In this document: positions 1-9,798 of the stretch, piece after piece
How the letters are laid out: each line of letters begins with the position of its first letter
How positions within the stretch are numbered: the stretch's first letter is position 1
From: Kosakonia sp. H02
GTDB lineage: Bacteria; Pseudomonadota; Gammaproteobacteria; Enterobacterales; Enterobacteriaceae
Assembly: GCA_030704225.1 (NCBI GenBank)
Contig: CP131915.1
Coordinates: forward strand, 1,116,001 to 1,180,000
Reading direction: 5' to 3'
Length of the DNA: 64,000 bases
Position numbers and translations under genes: made by a program
The notes under the pieces: model-generated
The model's database searches: none
Told to the model about the DNA's origin: nothing
What the model saw: the letters and a program-made list of their open reading frames with translations, nothing else

Positions 1-78
1 GTTTGTTTTGTAGGCCCGGTAAGCGAAGCGCCACCGGGCGTTTGTTTTGTAGGCCCGGTAAGCGCAGCGCCACCGGGC
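1..78. repeat. Tandem pair of 39-bp REP-type repeats
   Basis: Two head-to-tail 39-bp units (1-39 and 40-78) differ at one base, gaagcg against gcagcg. Each carries the REP palindrome core taggcccggtaagcg...cgccaccgggc. They lie immediately downstream of glgP and may continue past the left window edge. REP units in enterobacteria sit at the 3' ends of transcripts, where they protect mRNA from 3' decay and attract gyrase or IHF. The same core recurs at 11694, 23855 and 32152. Confidence 0.9.
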
Positions 79-86
79 AACGTCCC

Positions 87-2534
87 TTAAAGTCGAACCG
101 GTTTGATATTCCAGATATGCTCGGCGTACTCCTGAATCGTGCGGTCAGACGAGAAATACCCCATATTGGCGATATTGCGCATCGCTTTGGTGGTCCACTC
201 TTCCGGATGCTGATAAAGCGCGTCCACCTTATCCTGGCAATCGACATAACTGCGGTAATCCGCCAGCACCTGATAATGGTCACCAAAGTTAATTAATGAA
301 TCCACCAAATCGCGGTAGCGTCCTGGCTCCTGCGGGCTAAACAGCCCGGTAGCGATTTGCGTTAGCACCTGATGCAACTCTTCATCTTTTTCATAGTATT
401 CGCGCGGTTTATAGCCCTGACGACGCAGCGCTTCCACTTCATCCGCCGTGTTACCAAAGATAAAGATATTCTCTTCGCCGACGTGCTCCAGCATTTCGAC
501 ATTCGCGCCGTCCAGCGTACCAATGGTCAGCGCGCCGTTAAGGGCAAATTTCATATTACTGGTGCCCGAGGCTTCCGTGCCCGCCAGCGAGATCTGCTCC
601 GAAAGATCCGCCGCCGGAATAATCACCTGCGCCAGACTGACGCTGTAGTTCGGGATAAACACCACTTTCAGCTTGTCGCCGATTTGCGGATCGTTGTTGA
701 TCACCTGCGCGACATCGTTGATCAGGTGAATAATGTGCTTCGCCATGTAATACGCCGACGCCGCTTTTCCGGCGAAGATATTCACACGCGGCACCCATTG
801 CGCCGTCGGATCGGCCTTGATGCGGTTATAACGCGTGATGACATGCAGCACATTCATCAACTGGCGTTTGTATTCGTGAATACGTTTGATCTGCACATCG
901 AACAGCGCTTTCGGGTTGACCACCACGTTTAGCTGCTGCGCAATCACCGTTGCCAGCCGCTTTTTGTTCTCGAGCTTGGCCTGACGCACCGCCTGGTTCA
1001 CCGCCGGAAAATCAATATGCTCTTCCAGCTCGCTAAGCTGGCTGAGATCGGTTCGCCAGGTGCGGCCAATGTTTTCATCCAGCACCTCTGAAAGCGATGG
1101 GTTCGCCAGCGCCAGCCAGCGGCGCGGCGTCACGCCGTTAGTGACATTGAGAAAACGCATCGGGAAGATATCGGCGAAATCGGCAAACAACGACTGCACC
1201 ATCAAATTAGAGTGCAGTTCCGACACGCCGTTAACTTTGTGGCTCACCACCACCGCCAGCCACGCCATCCGCACGCGGCGGCCGCTGGACTCGTCAATAA
1301 TCGACGCGCGGCTCAGCAGTTCGGTGTTGTTAGGATGCTGTTCCTGCAACGTCTTCATAAAGTAATCATTAATCTCGAAGATGATTTGCAGATGACGCGG
1401 CAAAATTTTGCCCAGCATCTCTACCGGCCACGTCTCCAGCGCTTCGCTCATCAGCGTATGGTTGGTGTACGAGAACACCTGGCAGGTCACTTCAAATGCC
1501 TCATCCCACTCGAACTTATGCTCATCAATCAGCAGGCGCATCAGTTCAGGAATCGACAGCACCGGGTGCGTGTCGTTCAGGTGAATGGCGATTTTATCCG
1601 CCAGGTTGCTGTAAGTCTGGTGCAACTGATAGTGGCGGCTCAGGATATCCTGCACCGTTGCCGAGACGAGGAAATACTCCTGGCGCAGGCGTAATTCACG
1701 CCCGGAGTAGGTGGAATCATCCGGGTAGAGCACGCGTGACACGTTTTCCGAATGGTTTTTATCTTCCACCGCCGCGAAGTAATCACCCTGGTTAAATTTA
1801 CCGAGGTTGATTTCGCTACTCGCCTGCGCATTCCACAAGCGCAGCGTATTGGTCGCATCGGTATCATAACCGGGGATAATCTGGTCGTAGGCCACCGCGA
1901 GGATCTCTTCGGTTTCGACCCAGCGGCTTTTTCTCCCCTCTTGCTGGATACGCCCGCCAAAACGTACTTTGTAGCGCGTGTTGTGGCGTTTGAATTCCCA
2001 CGGGTTACCGTACTCCAGCCAGTAATCAGGGGACTCTTTCTGCCGACCGTCGACAATGTTCTGTTTGAACATGCCGTAGTCGTAGCGAATACCGTAACCG
2101 CGTCCCGGCAACCCAAGCGTTGCCAGCGAGTCGAGGAAACAGGCTGCCAGTCGTCCAAGACCGCCGTTACCCAGCCCTGGGTCATTCTCTTCATCGATCA
2201 GCTCTTCAAGATCGAGGCCCATCTCATCCAGCGCGTTTTTCACGTCCTCATAAATACCGAGTGACAACAACGCGTTGGAAAGGGTGCGGCCAATCAGAAA
2301 CTCCATCGACAGGTAGTAAACCTGCCGTACTTCCTGGGAGAGTTGCGCGCGGGTGGAACGCAGCCAGCGCTCCACCAGACGATCGCGAACGGCGAACAGG
2401 GTGGCGTTCAGCCATTCATGCTTGTTAGCGATAACCGGATCTTTACCGATCGTGAACATCAGTTTGTAGGCAATCGAATGTTTTAATGCCTCAACGCTTA
2501 ACGTCGGTGAGGCATAAGTAAACGGAGCATTCAT
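87..2534 (-). CDS. glgP: Glycogen phosphorylase GlgP
   Basis: Cytosolic glycogen/maltodextrin phosphorylase that releases glucose-1-phosphate from non-reducing ends. The 815-residue protein matches the E. coli length. Visible family motifs are the N-terminal NDPGLGNGGLGRLAACF stretch (about residues 117-133) and the C-terminal EASGTSNMKFALNGA segment, whose Lys (about residue 660) binds pyridoxal phosphate. It is the last gene of the glgBXCAP operon, 19 bp after glgA. A REP pair follows the stop codon. The start ATG at 2534 gives MNAPFTY, like known GlgP proteins. Confidence 0.98.
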   Translation of the reverse strand: MNAPFTYASPTLSVEALKHSIAYKLMFTIGKDPVIANKHEWLNATLFAVRDRLVERWLRSTRAQLSQEVRQVYYLSMEFLIGRTLSNALLSLGIYEDVKNALDEMGLDLEELIDEENDPGLGNGGLGRLAACFLDSLATLGLPGRGYGIRYDYGMFKQNIVDGRQKESPDYWLEYGNPWEFKRHNTRYKVRFGGRIQQEGRKSRWVETEEILAVAYDQIIPGYDTDATNTLRLWNAQASSEINLGKFNQGDYFAAVEDKNHSENVSRVLYPDDSTYSGRELRLRQEYFLVSATVQDILSRHYQLHQTYSNLADKIAIHLNDTHPVLSIPELMRLLIDEHKFEWDEAFEVTCQVFSYTNHTLMSEALETWPVEMLGKILPRHLQIIFEINDYFMKTLQEQHPNNTELLSRASIIDESSGRRVRMAWLAVVVSHKVNGVSELHSNLMVQSLFADFADIFPMRFLNVTNGVTPRRWLALANPSLSEVLDENIGRTWRTDLSQLSELEEHIDFPAVNQAVRQAKLENKKRLATVIAQQLNVVVNPKALFDVQIKRIHEYKRQLMNVLHVITRYNRIKADPTAQWVPRVNIFAGKAASAYYMAKHIIHLINDVAQVINNDPQIGDKLKVVFIPNYSVSLAQVIIPAADLSEQISLAGTEASGTSNMKFALNGALTIGTLDGANVEMLEHVGEENIFIFGNTADEVEALRRQGYKPREYYEKDEELHQVLTQIATGLFSPQEPGRYRDLVDSLINFGDHYQVLADYRSYVDCQDKVDALYQHPEEWTTKAMRNIANMGYFSSDRTIQEYAEHIWNIKPVRL

Positions 2535-2553
2535 ATGCGTGATTCCTGGAAAA

Positions 2554-3987
2554 CTATTTCAACCGAGTGTAAAGATCGCGGTAAGACTGCGCTGCGACCT
2601 GCCAGCTAAAATCCATTGCCATCGCCTGGCGCTGTACAAAACGCCACAGTGAAGGACGGGACCACAACACAAAAGCACGTCTGATCGCGCGAAGCAATGA
2701 CCAGGCGTTACTGTCTTCAAACACAAACCCGCTGGCGACGCCGTCAGCGAGATTTTCCAGCGAGCTGTCGGAAACGGTATCGGCCAGCCCGCCGGTACGG
2801 CGTACCAGCGGTAAGGTGCCGTATTTCAAGCCATATAATTGCGTTAAGCCGCACGGCTCAAAGCGGCTTGGCACCAGAATCACATCCGCCCCGCCCATAA
2901 TGCGGTGCGAGAACGCTTCGTGATAACCAATCTGTACGCCAACCTGCCCCGGATGTTCGGCCGCGGCGGCGAGAAAACCTTCCTGTAACACCGGATCGCC
3001 CGCGCCAAGTAGCGCCAGTTGCCCGCCCTGCTCCAGCAAACCGGGCAGCGCTTCCAGCACCAGGTCCAGCCCTTTCTGGCTGGTCAGGCGGCTGACCACG
3101 GCAAACACCGGCACTTTATCGTTGACCTTCAGGCCCATGGCGATTTGCAACTGGCGTTTGTTTTCCGCCTTCTCTTCCAGCGTGTCGCGGGTGTAGCGCG
3201 CGCCGAGCAGCAAGTCTGTCGCCGGATCCCAAATCTTCTCATCAACGCCGTTGAGAATGCCGCTCAGACGGCCTTCTTGCTGACGCTGGCGTAACAAGCC
3301 TTCCATGCCATACGCGTAATGCGGCTCGGTGATTTCCCGTGCATAGGTTGGGCTGACGGCGGTGATATGGTCCGCGTAATACAAACCCGCCTTCAGGAAG
3401 GAGATCTGTCCGTTGAACTCCAGCCCGTGCATATTAAAGAACGACCATGGCAGCCCGATGTCATTCATATGTTGTGCATAAAACATGCCCTGATAGGCCA
3501 GGTTATGCACCGTAAACACCGATTTCGCCGGGTGGCCATTGGCCGCCAGATAGGCCGGTGTCAGACCGGCATGCCAGTCGTGCGCATGCACGATATCCGG
3601 ACGCCAGAACGGATCCAGCCCGCTGGCCATTTCGCTGCCGACCCAACCGAGCAGTGCAAAACGCAGCACGTTGTCCGTGTAGGCAAACTGGTTCGTGTCG
3701 TGATAAGGGCTACCGGGTCGATCGTATAAATGCGGCGCATCGATCATGTAAATCCCCACCCCGTTGAAATGGCCGAACAGCAGGGCTATCTTCCCGGCGA
3801 ACGTATCGCGACGGGAGACAACCTGGGCGTCGGTCACACCACGACGAATATCCGGGAACGCAGGCAACAGAACGCGCGTATCCACACCACCGGCAATTTG
3901 TGCCGCAGGCAACGCGCCAATCACATCCGCCAGACCGCCGGTCTTCAGCAACGGAAACATCTCAGAACATACATGTAAAACCTGCAT
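2554..3987 (-). CDS. glgA: Glycogen synthase GlgA
   Basis: Transfers glucose from ADP-glucose to the growing alpha-1,4-glucan (GT5 family, GT-B fold). The 477-residue length is that of E. coli GlgA. The ADP-glucose-binding KTGGLADV motif is at residues 15-22, and the C-terminal PSRFEPCGLTQLYGLKYGTLP signature of bacterial starch/glycogen synthases is intact. The start MQVLHVCSEMFPL is the usual one. A 92-bp gap separates it from glgC; it holds a small CGCGGA/TCCGCG hairpin near 4043-4060 and could carry an internal promoter or processing site. Confidence 0.98.
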   Translation of the reverse strand: MQVLHVCSEMFPLLKTGGLADVIGALPAAQIAGGVDTRVLLPAFPDIRRGVTDAQVVSRRDTFAGKIALLFGHFNGVGIYMIDAPHLYDRPGSPYHDTNQFAYTDNVLRFALLGWVGSEMASGLDPFWRPDIVHAHDWHAGLTPAYLAANGHPAKSVFTVHNLAYQGMFYAQHMNDIGLPWSFFNMHGLEFNGQISFLKAGLYYADHITAVSPTYAREITEPHYAYGMEGLLRQRQQEGRLSGILNGVDEKIWDPATDLLLGARYTRDTLEEKAENKRQLQIAMGLKVNDKVPVFAVVSRLTSQKGLDLVLEALPGLLEQGGQLALLGAGDPVLQEGFLAAAAEHPGQVGVQIGYHEAFSHRIMGGADVILVPSRFEPCGLTQLYGLKYGTLPLVRRTGGLADTVSDSSLENLADGVASGFVFEDSNAWSLLRAIRRAFVLWSRPSLWRFVQRQAMAMDFSWQVAAQSYRDLYTRLK

Positions 3988-4079
3988 TATCGCTCCTGTT
4001 CAAAACCGCCCGGTATGCATTACCGTTAACGGAAAAACAGCACGCGGACCCCTTCCGCGCAAGGTTGTAGTTGGTGTTT

Positions 4080-5363
4080 TCAGCTTTTTAATTTGCGCAG
4101 CATTTCGCGCGTAACCAGCACAATGCCTTCTTCCGATCGGTAAAACCGCCGCGCGTCTTCTTCCGCGTTCTCGCCGATGACCGTCCCTTCCGGTATCTCG
4201 CAGGCCCGGTCAATAATGCAGCGGCGCAGGCGGCAGGAACGGCCTACCCAGACATCGGGCAGCAGTACCGCTGAGTCGATATTGCAGAATGAGTTGATAC
4301 GTACGCGGGAGAAGAGTACCGACTGCACGACAACCGATCCTGAAATAACACAGCCGCCGGAGACCAGCGAGTTCAGCGTCATGCCGTGGCTACCGGATCT
4401 GTCCTGGACGAATTTCGCCGGTGGCAATGATTGATTATAGGTACGGATAGGCCAGTTTTGATCGTACATGTCCAGTTCGGGCATCACTGAGGCCAAATCA
4501 AGGTTCGTTTTCCAGTAGGCTTCAAGCGTGCCGACATCGCGCCAGTACGGCTCAGAGTTCGGGTCGGACTGCACGCAGGACAACGGGAAAGGATGAGCAT
4601 AGGCCATCCCCGCTTTGACGATTTTCGGCAGAATATCTTTGCCAAAGTCGTGGCTGGAGTTGTCGTTTTTATCGTCCTCCTCCAGCAAGTCGTAGAGGTA
4701 TTGCGCATCGAAAATATAGATGCCCATGCTGGCGAGCGCTTTGCTCTCATCGCCAGGCATGCTCGGCGGGTTAGTGGGCTTTTCCACGAAATCGACCACT
4801 TTGCTGTTCTCGTCAACCGCCATCACGCCAAAAGCGGTGGCTTCGTGAACCGGCACCGGCAAACAGGCCACCGTGCATTGCGACCCTTTTTCAACATGGT
4901 CGAGCAGCATGCGCGAGTAATCCTGTTTGTAGATATGATCCCCCGCCAGAATCACAATGTATTCAGCGCGATAGCGGCGGATAATATCGAGATTCTGCGT
5001 CACTGCATCGGCGGTACCGCGATACCAGTGTTCACCGTGTACGCGCTGCTGGGCGGGCAATAAATCGACAAACTCATTCATCTCATTATTGAAAAAGGAC
5101 CAGCCGCGCTGAATATGTTGGATCAGGGTGTGCGATTGATACTGCGTGATCACCCCGATGCGTCGAATGCCGGAGTTGATGCAGTTGGAAAGGGCAAAAT
5201 CGATGATGCGAAACTTGCCGCCGAAGTGTACCGCAGGTTTGGCGCGTTTTTTGGTTAAATCTTTCAGACGCGTCCCGCGACCGCCCGCCAGGATCAGGGC
5301 GACGGATTTTAACGGCAGCTGGCGCGCTAACATTGTAGGGTCGTTCTTATCTAATCTCACCAT
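4080..5363 (-). CDS. glgC: Glucose-1-phosphate adenylyltransferase GlgC
   Basis: ADP-glucose pyrophosphorylase, the committed and allosterically controlled step of glycogen synthesis (activated by fructose-1,6-bisphosphate, inhibited by AMP in the E. coli enzyme). I chose the ATG at 5363 (MVRLDKNDPTMLARQ), giving 427 residues against 431 in E. coli. The open frame runs upstream to 5474, but that part is not GlgC-like and overlaps glgX. Motifs: nucleotide-binding GGRGTRLKDLTKKRAKPAV near residue 30, and a C-terminal left-handed beta-helix. The start lies 14 bp after the glgX stop, so translation is probably coupled. Confidence 0.97.
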   Translation of the reverse strand: MVRLDKNDPTMLARQLPLKSVALILAGGRGTRLKDLTKKRAKPAVHFGGKFRIIDFALSNCINSGIRRIGVITQYQSHTLIQHIQRGWSFFNNEMNEFVDLLPAQQRVHGEHWYRGTADAVTQNLDIIRRYRAEYIVILAGDHIYKQDYSRMLLDHVEKGSQCTVACLPVPVHEATAFGVMAVDENSKVVDFVEKPTNPPSMPGDESKALASMGIYIFDAQYLYDLLEEDDKNDNSSHDFGKDILPKIVKAGMAYAHPFPLSCVQSDPNSEPYWRDVGTLEAYWKTNLDLASVMPELDMYDQNWPIRTYNQSLPPAKFVQDRSGSHGMTLNSLVSGGCVISGSVVVQSVLFSRVRINSFCNIDSAVLLPDVWVGRSCRLRRCIIDRACEIPEGTVIGENAEEDARRFYRSEEGIVLVTREMLRKLKS

Positions 5364-5377
5364 GACTGGCTCCGTTT

Positions 5378-7354
5378 TTATAACCGCTGAAATACGCACA
5401 CACCGTGCGCAGGCCCATGCCAGACAGTTATCACGACCGGATTGTCTTCTCCGGCAAAGGGCGAAATGGCACACCAGCCGCCCGCGGGTAACACAATTTC
5501 TGCCACATCAGAGGTGGCATTGAGCGTGATTAGCACGCTGTCTGATAACAGAATCTGTAAGCGGTGGACGCCGTTTTGCCACTCATGCGGCGTTAACGGC
5601 TGCCCTTTATCGTTAAACCAGGCGACATTACCGTCGCCCTCTTCCCACCACGCATCACGTGTTAGCGCCGCAATCTGCTGGCGCACCTTAATCAGCGCGG
5701 CGGTAAACGCCATCAGCCCGCGATCCGCCCCGGACCAGTCGAGCCAGGTCAGCGCATTATCCTGACAATAGGCGTTGTTATTGCCGTGCTGGCTATGGCC
5801 GAATTCATCGCCCGCCAGCAGCATCGGCGTCCCTTGCGACAGCAGAAGCGTGGTCAGCAGCGCGTGCTGGCTTGCGCGTCGGCGTTCTGTCACATCAAGG
5901 CTCGCCTCCAGCCCTTCCGTGCCGTGGTTCCAGCTATGGTTATCGTGGGTGCCATCGCGGTTATCTTCTCCGTTCGCCTGGTTGTGTTTGTGGTTAAAGC
6001 AAACACAATCGCACAGCGTAAAACCATCATGCGCAGTAACCAGATTGACCGACGCCGACGGTAAACGCCCCGCGCGTTTGAAAACATCGCTGGAGGCGGC
6101 AAACCGCCCGGCAAAGGCGCCCAGCGGCAGCGACTGCTCCAGCCAGAAGCGGCGCGTGGCATCGCGAAAATGGTCGTTCCACTCGGCAAACGGCGCAGGG
6201 AAATTACCCACCTGATAACCGCCCGGCCCGATATCCCACGGTTCTGCGATCAGTTTGAGGAAGCGCAATTGCGGGTCGTTTTTGATGGCGGCAAACAGCG
6301 GTGCCTGCTGGCTGAATTCCGGCGTGCGCCCCATGACCGGCGCCAGATCAAAACGAAATCCGTCAATGTGAAACGTCTCAGCCCAGTAACGCAGACAGGC
6401 ATGGGCATATTCCACGACGCCGGGATTGCTCAAATTGAGCGTGTTACCGCAGCCGGTCCAGTTGTGGTAATCGCCGTCGTCTCTGATCCAATAATAGCTA
6501 CGGTTATCAATTCCGCGCAGGGAGAAGGTCGGCCCATCGAGATCCGTTTCTGCGCTGTGATTAAGCACAATATCGAGGATCACTTCGATTCCCGCCTGGT
6601 GGAGCGCTTTCACCGCCGCGCGAAATTCATTAATCGCCTGGTGCGGATTGCTGGCATAGGCAGGATGCAGGGCAAACAGCGCCAGCGGGTTGTAGCCCCA
6701 GTAGTTACTCAGCCCTAGCCGTTGCAGGCGCGGTTCACTGGCGAAATGGGCAATCGGTAGCAGTTCCAGAGCGGTAATGCCGAGCTGTTTAAACCAGGCA
6801 ATCATCACCGGGTGGCCCAGCGCTTTGTAGGTGCCGCGAAGGTTTTCAGGAATGTCCGGGTGCAGCCAGGTCAGCCCTTTGACGTGCGCTTCATAAATGA
6901 CGGTGTTGCCCCACGGAATACGCGGCAGCGTGTCATCTTCCCAGTCGAACGCGTCATTGACGACGACGCTGCGCAACCCGAGCGCAGCGTTGTCGTGGGG
7001 ATCGGGAATGTCATAGCCGTCATGAAACAGCGGGTTATCTACCGCGTCGCCTTCAACGCGATGTGCGCAAGGATCGAGCAGCAATTTGGCCGGGTTAAAA
7101 CGGTGACCCCCCGCCGGTTCCCATGGGCCATGTACCCGGTAACCGTAACGCTGGCCCGCTTTCGCGCCCGGCAGAAAACCGTGCCAGATGTCGCCCGTGC
7201 GGGCGGGCAGATCGACGCGTTGTTCATTGCCTTCGTCATCGAACAGGCAAAGTTCTACGCGCCCGGCATGGGCAGAGAACAGCGTGAAATTCACGCCGTT
7301 GCCCTGCACCTGTGCGCCGGGCGGTGCCGCCGAGCCTGCCGTCAGGGTTGTCAT
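5378..7354 (-). CDS. glgX: Glycogen debranching enzyme GlgX
   Basis: GH13 isoamylase-type enzyme that hydrolyses alpha-1,6 branches of phosphorylase limit dextrin. The length is 658 residues (E. coli 657). An N-terminal carbohydrate-binding domain (about 15-110) precedes the catalytic barrel with DIVLNHSAE, GFRFDLAPV (nucleophile Asp), IAEPWD (acid Glu) and VTAHDGFTLCD. The ATG overlaps the glgB stop by 4 bp, so translation is coupled. Confidence 0.97.
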   Translation of the reverse strand: MTTLTAGSAAPPGAQVQGNGVNFTLFSAHAGRVELCLFDDEGNEQRVDLPARTGDIWHGFLPGAKAGQRYGYRVHGPWEPAGGHRFNPAKLLLDPCAHRVEGDAVDNPLFHDGYDIPDPHDNAALGLRSVVVNDAFDWEDDTLPRIPWGNTVIYEAHVKGLTWLHPDIPENLRGTYKALGHPVMIAWFKQLGITALELLPIAHFASEPRLQRLGLSNYWGYNPLALFALHPAYASNPHQAINEFRAAVKALHQAGIEVILDIVLNHSAETDLDGPTFSLRGIDNRSYYWIRDDGDYHNWTGCGNTLNLSNPGVVEYAHACLRYWAETFHIDGFRFDLAPVMGRTPEFSQQAPLFAAIKNDPQLRFLKLIAEPWDIGPGGYQVGNFPAPFAEWNDHFRDATRRFWLEQSLPLGAFAGRFAASSDVFKRAGRLPSASVNLVTAHDGFTLCDCVCFNHKHNQANGEDNRDGTHDNHSWNHGTEGLEASLDVTERRRASQHALLTTLLLSQGTPMLLAGDEFGHSQHGNNNAYCQDNALTWLDWSGADRGLMAFTAALIKVRQQIAALTRDAWWEEGDGNVAWFNDKGQPLTPHEWQNGVHRLQILLSDSVLITLNATSDVAEIVLPAGGWCAISPFAGEDNPVVITVWHGPAHGVCVFQRL

Positions 7355-9537
7355 TCCCCCTCCCGCACCAGCCAGATGGTGGCCAGCGGCGGCAGCGTCA
7401 GCGAAAGCGAATGTTGACGCCCGCGATTTTCAATCTCATCGCTGTGCACCACACCGCCATTACCGGTGTTACTGCCGTGGTAATGCATCGAATCGCTGTT
7501 CAGCTCTTCGCGCCAGCGCCCTGGCTGGTTAATCCCCACGCGATAACCGACGCGCGGAACCGGCGTAAAGTTGCTGGCAACGATGATTTCATTGCCCTGT
7601 TTGTCGCGGCGAACAAAGACAAACACCGAGGCTTCGCTGTCGTCGACCACCAGCCATTCAAAGCCGTAGGGATCAAAATCGAGTTCATGCAGCGGCTTAT
7701 GGTGTCGATACAGGGCGTTCATATCGCGTACTAAGCGCTGGACGCCGTGATGCCAGTTGTCGCCGCCTTCCAGCAGGTGCCAGTCCAGGCTGCCGTCGTG
7801 GTCCCATTCACGCCCCTGGGCGAATTCGCCGCCCATAAACATCAATTTCTTACCAGGGAATGCCCACATCCAGGCGTAGTAGGCGCGCAGGTTGGCAAAC
7901 TTCTGCCAGGCATCACCGGGCATACGGTCAAGAATCGATTTCTTACCGTGCACCACTTCGTCATGGGAGAGCGGCAGAATAAAGTTTTCGGTGTAGTTGT
8001 AGACCATACCGAAAGTGAGCTTGTGGTGATGGTACTTGCGGTACACCGGATCCAGCTTCATGTAGTCCAGCGTGTCGTGCATCCAGCCGAGGTTCCATTT
8101 GTACCAGAAGCCGAGACCGCCCGATGACGGTGGACGCGAGACGCCGGCAAAGTCGGTCGACTCCTCCGCCATGGTCACCGCACCAGGCGCTTGTTCGCCG
8201 ATAATGCGGTTGGTATCACGCAGGAATTTAATCGCTTCGAGGTTCTCACGACCGCCATATTCGTTGGGGATCCACTCGCCCTCTTTGCGGCTGTAATCAC
8301 GGTAAATCATCGACGCCACCGCATCGACACGCAGCGCGTCAATGCCGAAGCGCTCAATCCAGTACAGTGCGTTGCCGACCAGATAGTTGCTCACTTCACG
8401 GCGACCGTAGTTATAAATCAGCGTGTTCCAGTCCTGGTGATACCCTTCGCGCGGATCGCTGTGCTCGTAGAGTTTGGTGCCGTCGAATTCAGCAAGACCA
8501 AAATCATCGGACGGAAAGTGTCCCGGCACCCAATCGAGGATCACGCTCAGACCGGCAGCATGGGCGGTGTGGATGAAGTGCAGAAAATCATCACGCGTGC
8601 CGAAACGGCGCGTTGGCGCATACATGCCGGTGGGTTGATAACCCCAACTGCCGTCGAACGGGTGTTCGTTGATCGGCAGCAGCTCCAGGTGGGTGAAGCC
8701 CATCCATTTGGCGTAGGGCACCAGTTGATCCGCCAGTTCGCGGTAGCTGAGCCAGAAATTGTTATCGGTGTGGCGTCGCCATGAGCCTAAATGCACTTCA
8801 TAGATACTGATTGGCGCGTCGAACTGGTTCGCCTGCTTACGCTCTTCGCTTTGCGTTTTCTTGCCCGGCAGGCCGCAGATAAGCGACGCGTTGTCCGGAC
8901 GCATTTGCCCTTCAAAGGCGTAGGGATCGGCTTTGATCCGCAGCCTGCCTTGCGCATCGATCATCTCAAATTTATAGAGTTGCCCGTTCAGAGCACCGGG
9001 AATAAACAGTTCCCAGATGCCACTTTCACGACGCAAACGCATGGGGTGGCGACGCCCGTCCCAGTAGTTAAACTGCCCAACCACCGAGACACGTCGCGCG
9101 TTAGGTGCCCACACGGAGAATCGCGTTCCCACGACGCCATCCATTGTGTCGGCATGTGCGCCGAGGGTTTCGTAAGGCCGTAAATGCGTACCTTCACTGA
9201 GCAGCCAGGCATCCATCTCCTGAATTAACGGGCCAAACCGGTAGGGATCATCAATCAGGTTCTGCTGGCCGTGCCAGACGACAGCAAACTGATAATTAAA
9301 CGGATTCTTACGACGTGCCACCACGCCGCTGAAAAAGCCTCGGGAGTCCAGACACTCCAGTTTCGCCACTTTGCGCCCGGTTTTCGGTTCAATAACCCAG
9401 ACTTCCGTGGCATCGGGTAGCAGTGCGCGAACTTCCAGACCCGCATCTGTGCGATGCATTCCCAGAACAGCAAAAGGATCGGCAAAATGGCCGGCAATAA
9501 GTGCATTAATCACGTCTTTATCAACATGAACAGACAT
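7351..9537 (-). CDS. glgB: 1,4-alpha-glucan branching enzyme GlgB
   Basis: Creates alpha-1,6 branch points in glycogen (GH13 with two N-terminal carbohydrate-binding modules). I chose the ATG at 9537 (MSVHVDKDVINALIAG), giving exactly 728 residues as in E. coli; the longer open frame to 9681 adds 48 unrelated residues. Catalytic motifs: DWVPGHFP, GIDALRVDAVASM (nucleophile Asp), MAEESTDF (acid Glu) and LPLSHDEVVHGK. It is the first gene of glgBXCAP. The operon promoter must lie in the 261-bp gap before asd. Confidence 0.98.
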   Translation of the reverse strand: MSVHVDKDVINALIAGHFADPFAVLGMHRTDAGLEVRALLPDATEVWVIEPKTGRKVAKLECLDSRGFFSGVVARRKNPFNYQFAVVWHGQQNLIDDPYRFGPLIQEMDAWLLSEGTHLRPYETLGAHADTMDGVVGTRFSVWAPNARRVSVVGQFNYWDGRRHPMRLRRESGIWELFIPGALNGQLYKFEMIDAQGRLRIKADPYAFEGQMRPDNASLICGLPGKKTQSEERKQANQFDAPISIYEVHLGSWRRHTDNNFWLSYRELADQLVPYAKWMGFTHLELLPINEHPFDGSWGYQPTGMYAPTRRFGTRDDFLHFIHTAHAAGLSVILDWVPGHFPSDDFGLAEFDGTKLYEHSDPREGYHQDWNTLIYNYGRREVSNYLVGNALYWIERFGIDALRVDAVASMIYRDYSRKEGEWIPNEYGGRENLEAIKFLRDTNRIIGEQAPGAVTMAEESTDFAGVSRPPSSGGLGFWYKWNLGWMHDTLDYMKLDPVYRKYHHHKLTFGMVYNYTENFILPLSHDEVVHGKKSILDRMPGDAWQKFANLRAYYAWMWAFPGKKLMFMGGEFAQGREWDHDGSLDWHLLEGGDNWHHGVQRLVRDMNALYRHHKPLHELDFDPYGFEWLVVDDSEASVFVFVRRDKQGNEIIVASNFTPVPRVGYRVGINQPGRWREELNSDSMHYHGSNTGNGGVVHSDEIENRGRQHSLSLTLPPLATIWLVREGE

Positions 9538-9754
9538 GGTTCTCATCCTGTTGTTGTGGTATCGCACCTTCCACCGTATGTATGTGCGGTTGCGATACTT
9601 TTTTTTAACCTGAACGGTGCCGCACTTCATGTGCAATTCACTGCTCCGTTCCACTTTCAGGCAAAATGTTAAGACACCCAATCTAAAGCATAGCCAACGC
9701 TTTCAGACTCCTGAGAAAATAAACGCCTCACTGATTCTTTTTGCCAAAAAAGCA

Positions 9755-9783
9755 TAAAAAAAGGGGTGCCGAAGCACCCCTTG
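9755..9783 (-). terminator. Intrinsic terminator of asd
   Basis: On the minus strand a hairpin AAGGGGTGC-TTCG-GCACCCCTT with a UUCG tetraloop is followed by a run of seven T. It lies 16 bp beyond the asd stop codon and separates asd from the glg promoter region. Confidence 0.9.
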
Positions 9784-9798
9784 TGGTTGGGAATTCTG

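Noticed and set aside
7747..8784. Several plus-strand open frames opposite glgB and glgX
   Set aside because: High-GC codon bias produces antisense open frames; the minus-strand enzymes are intact and full length.
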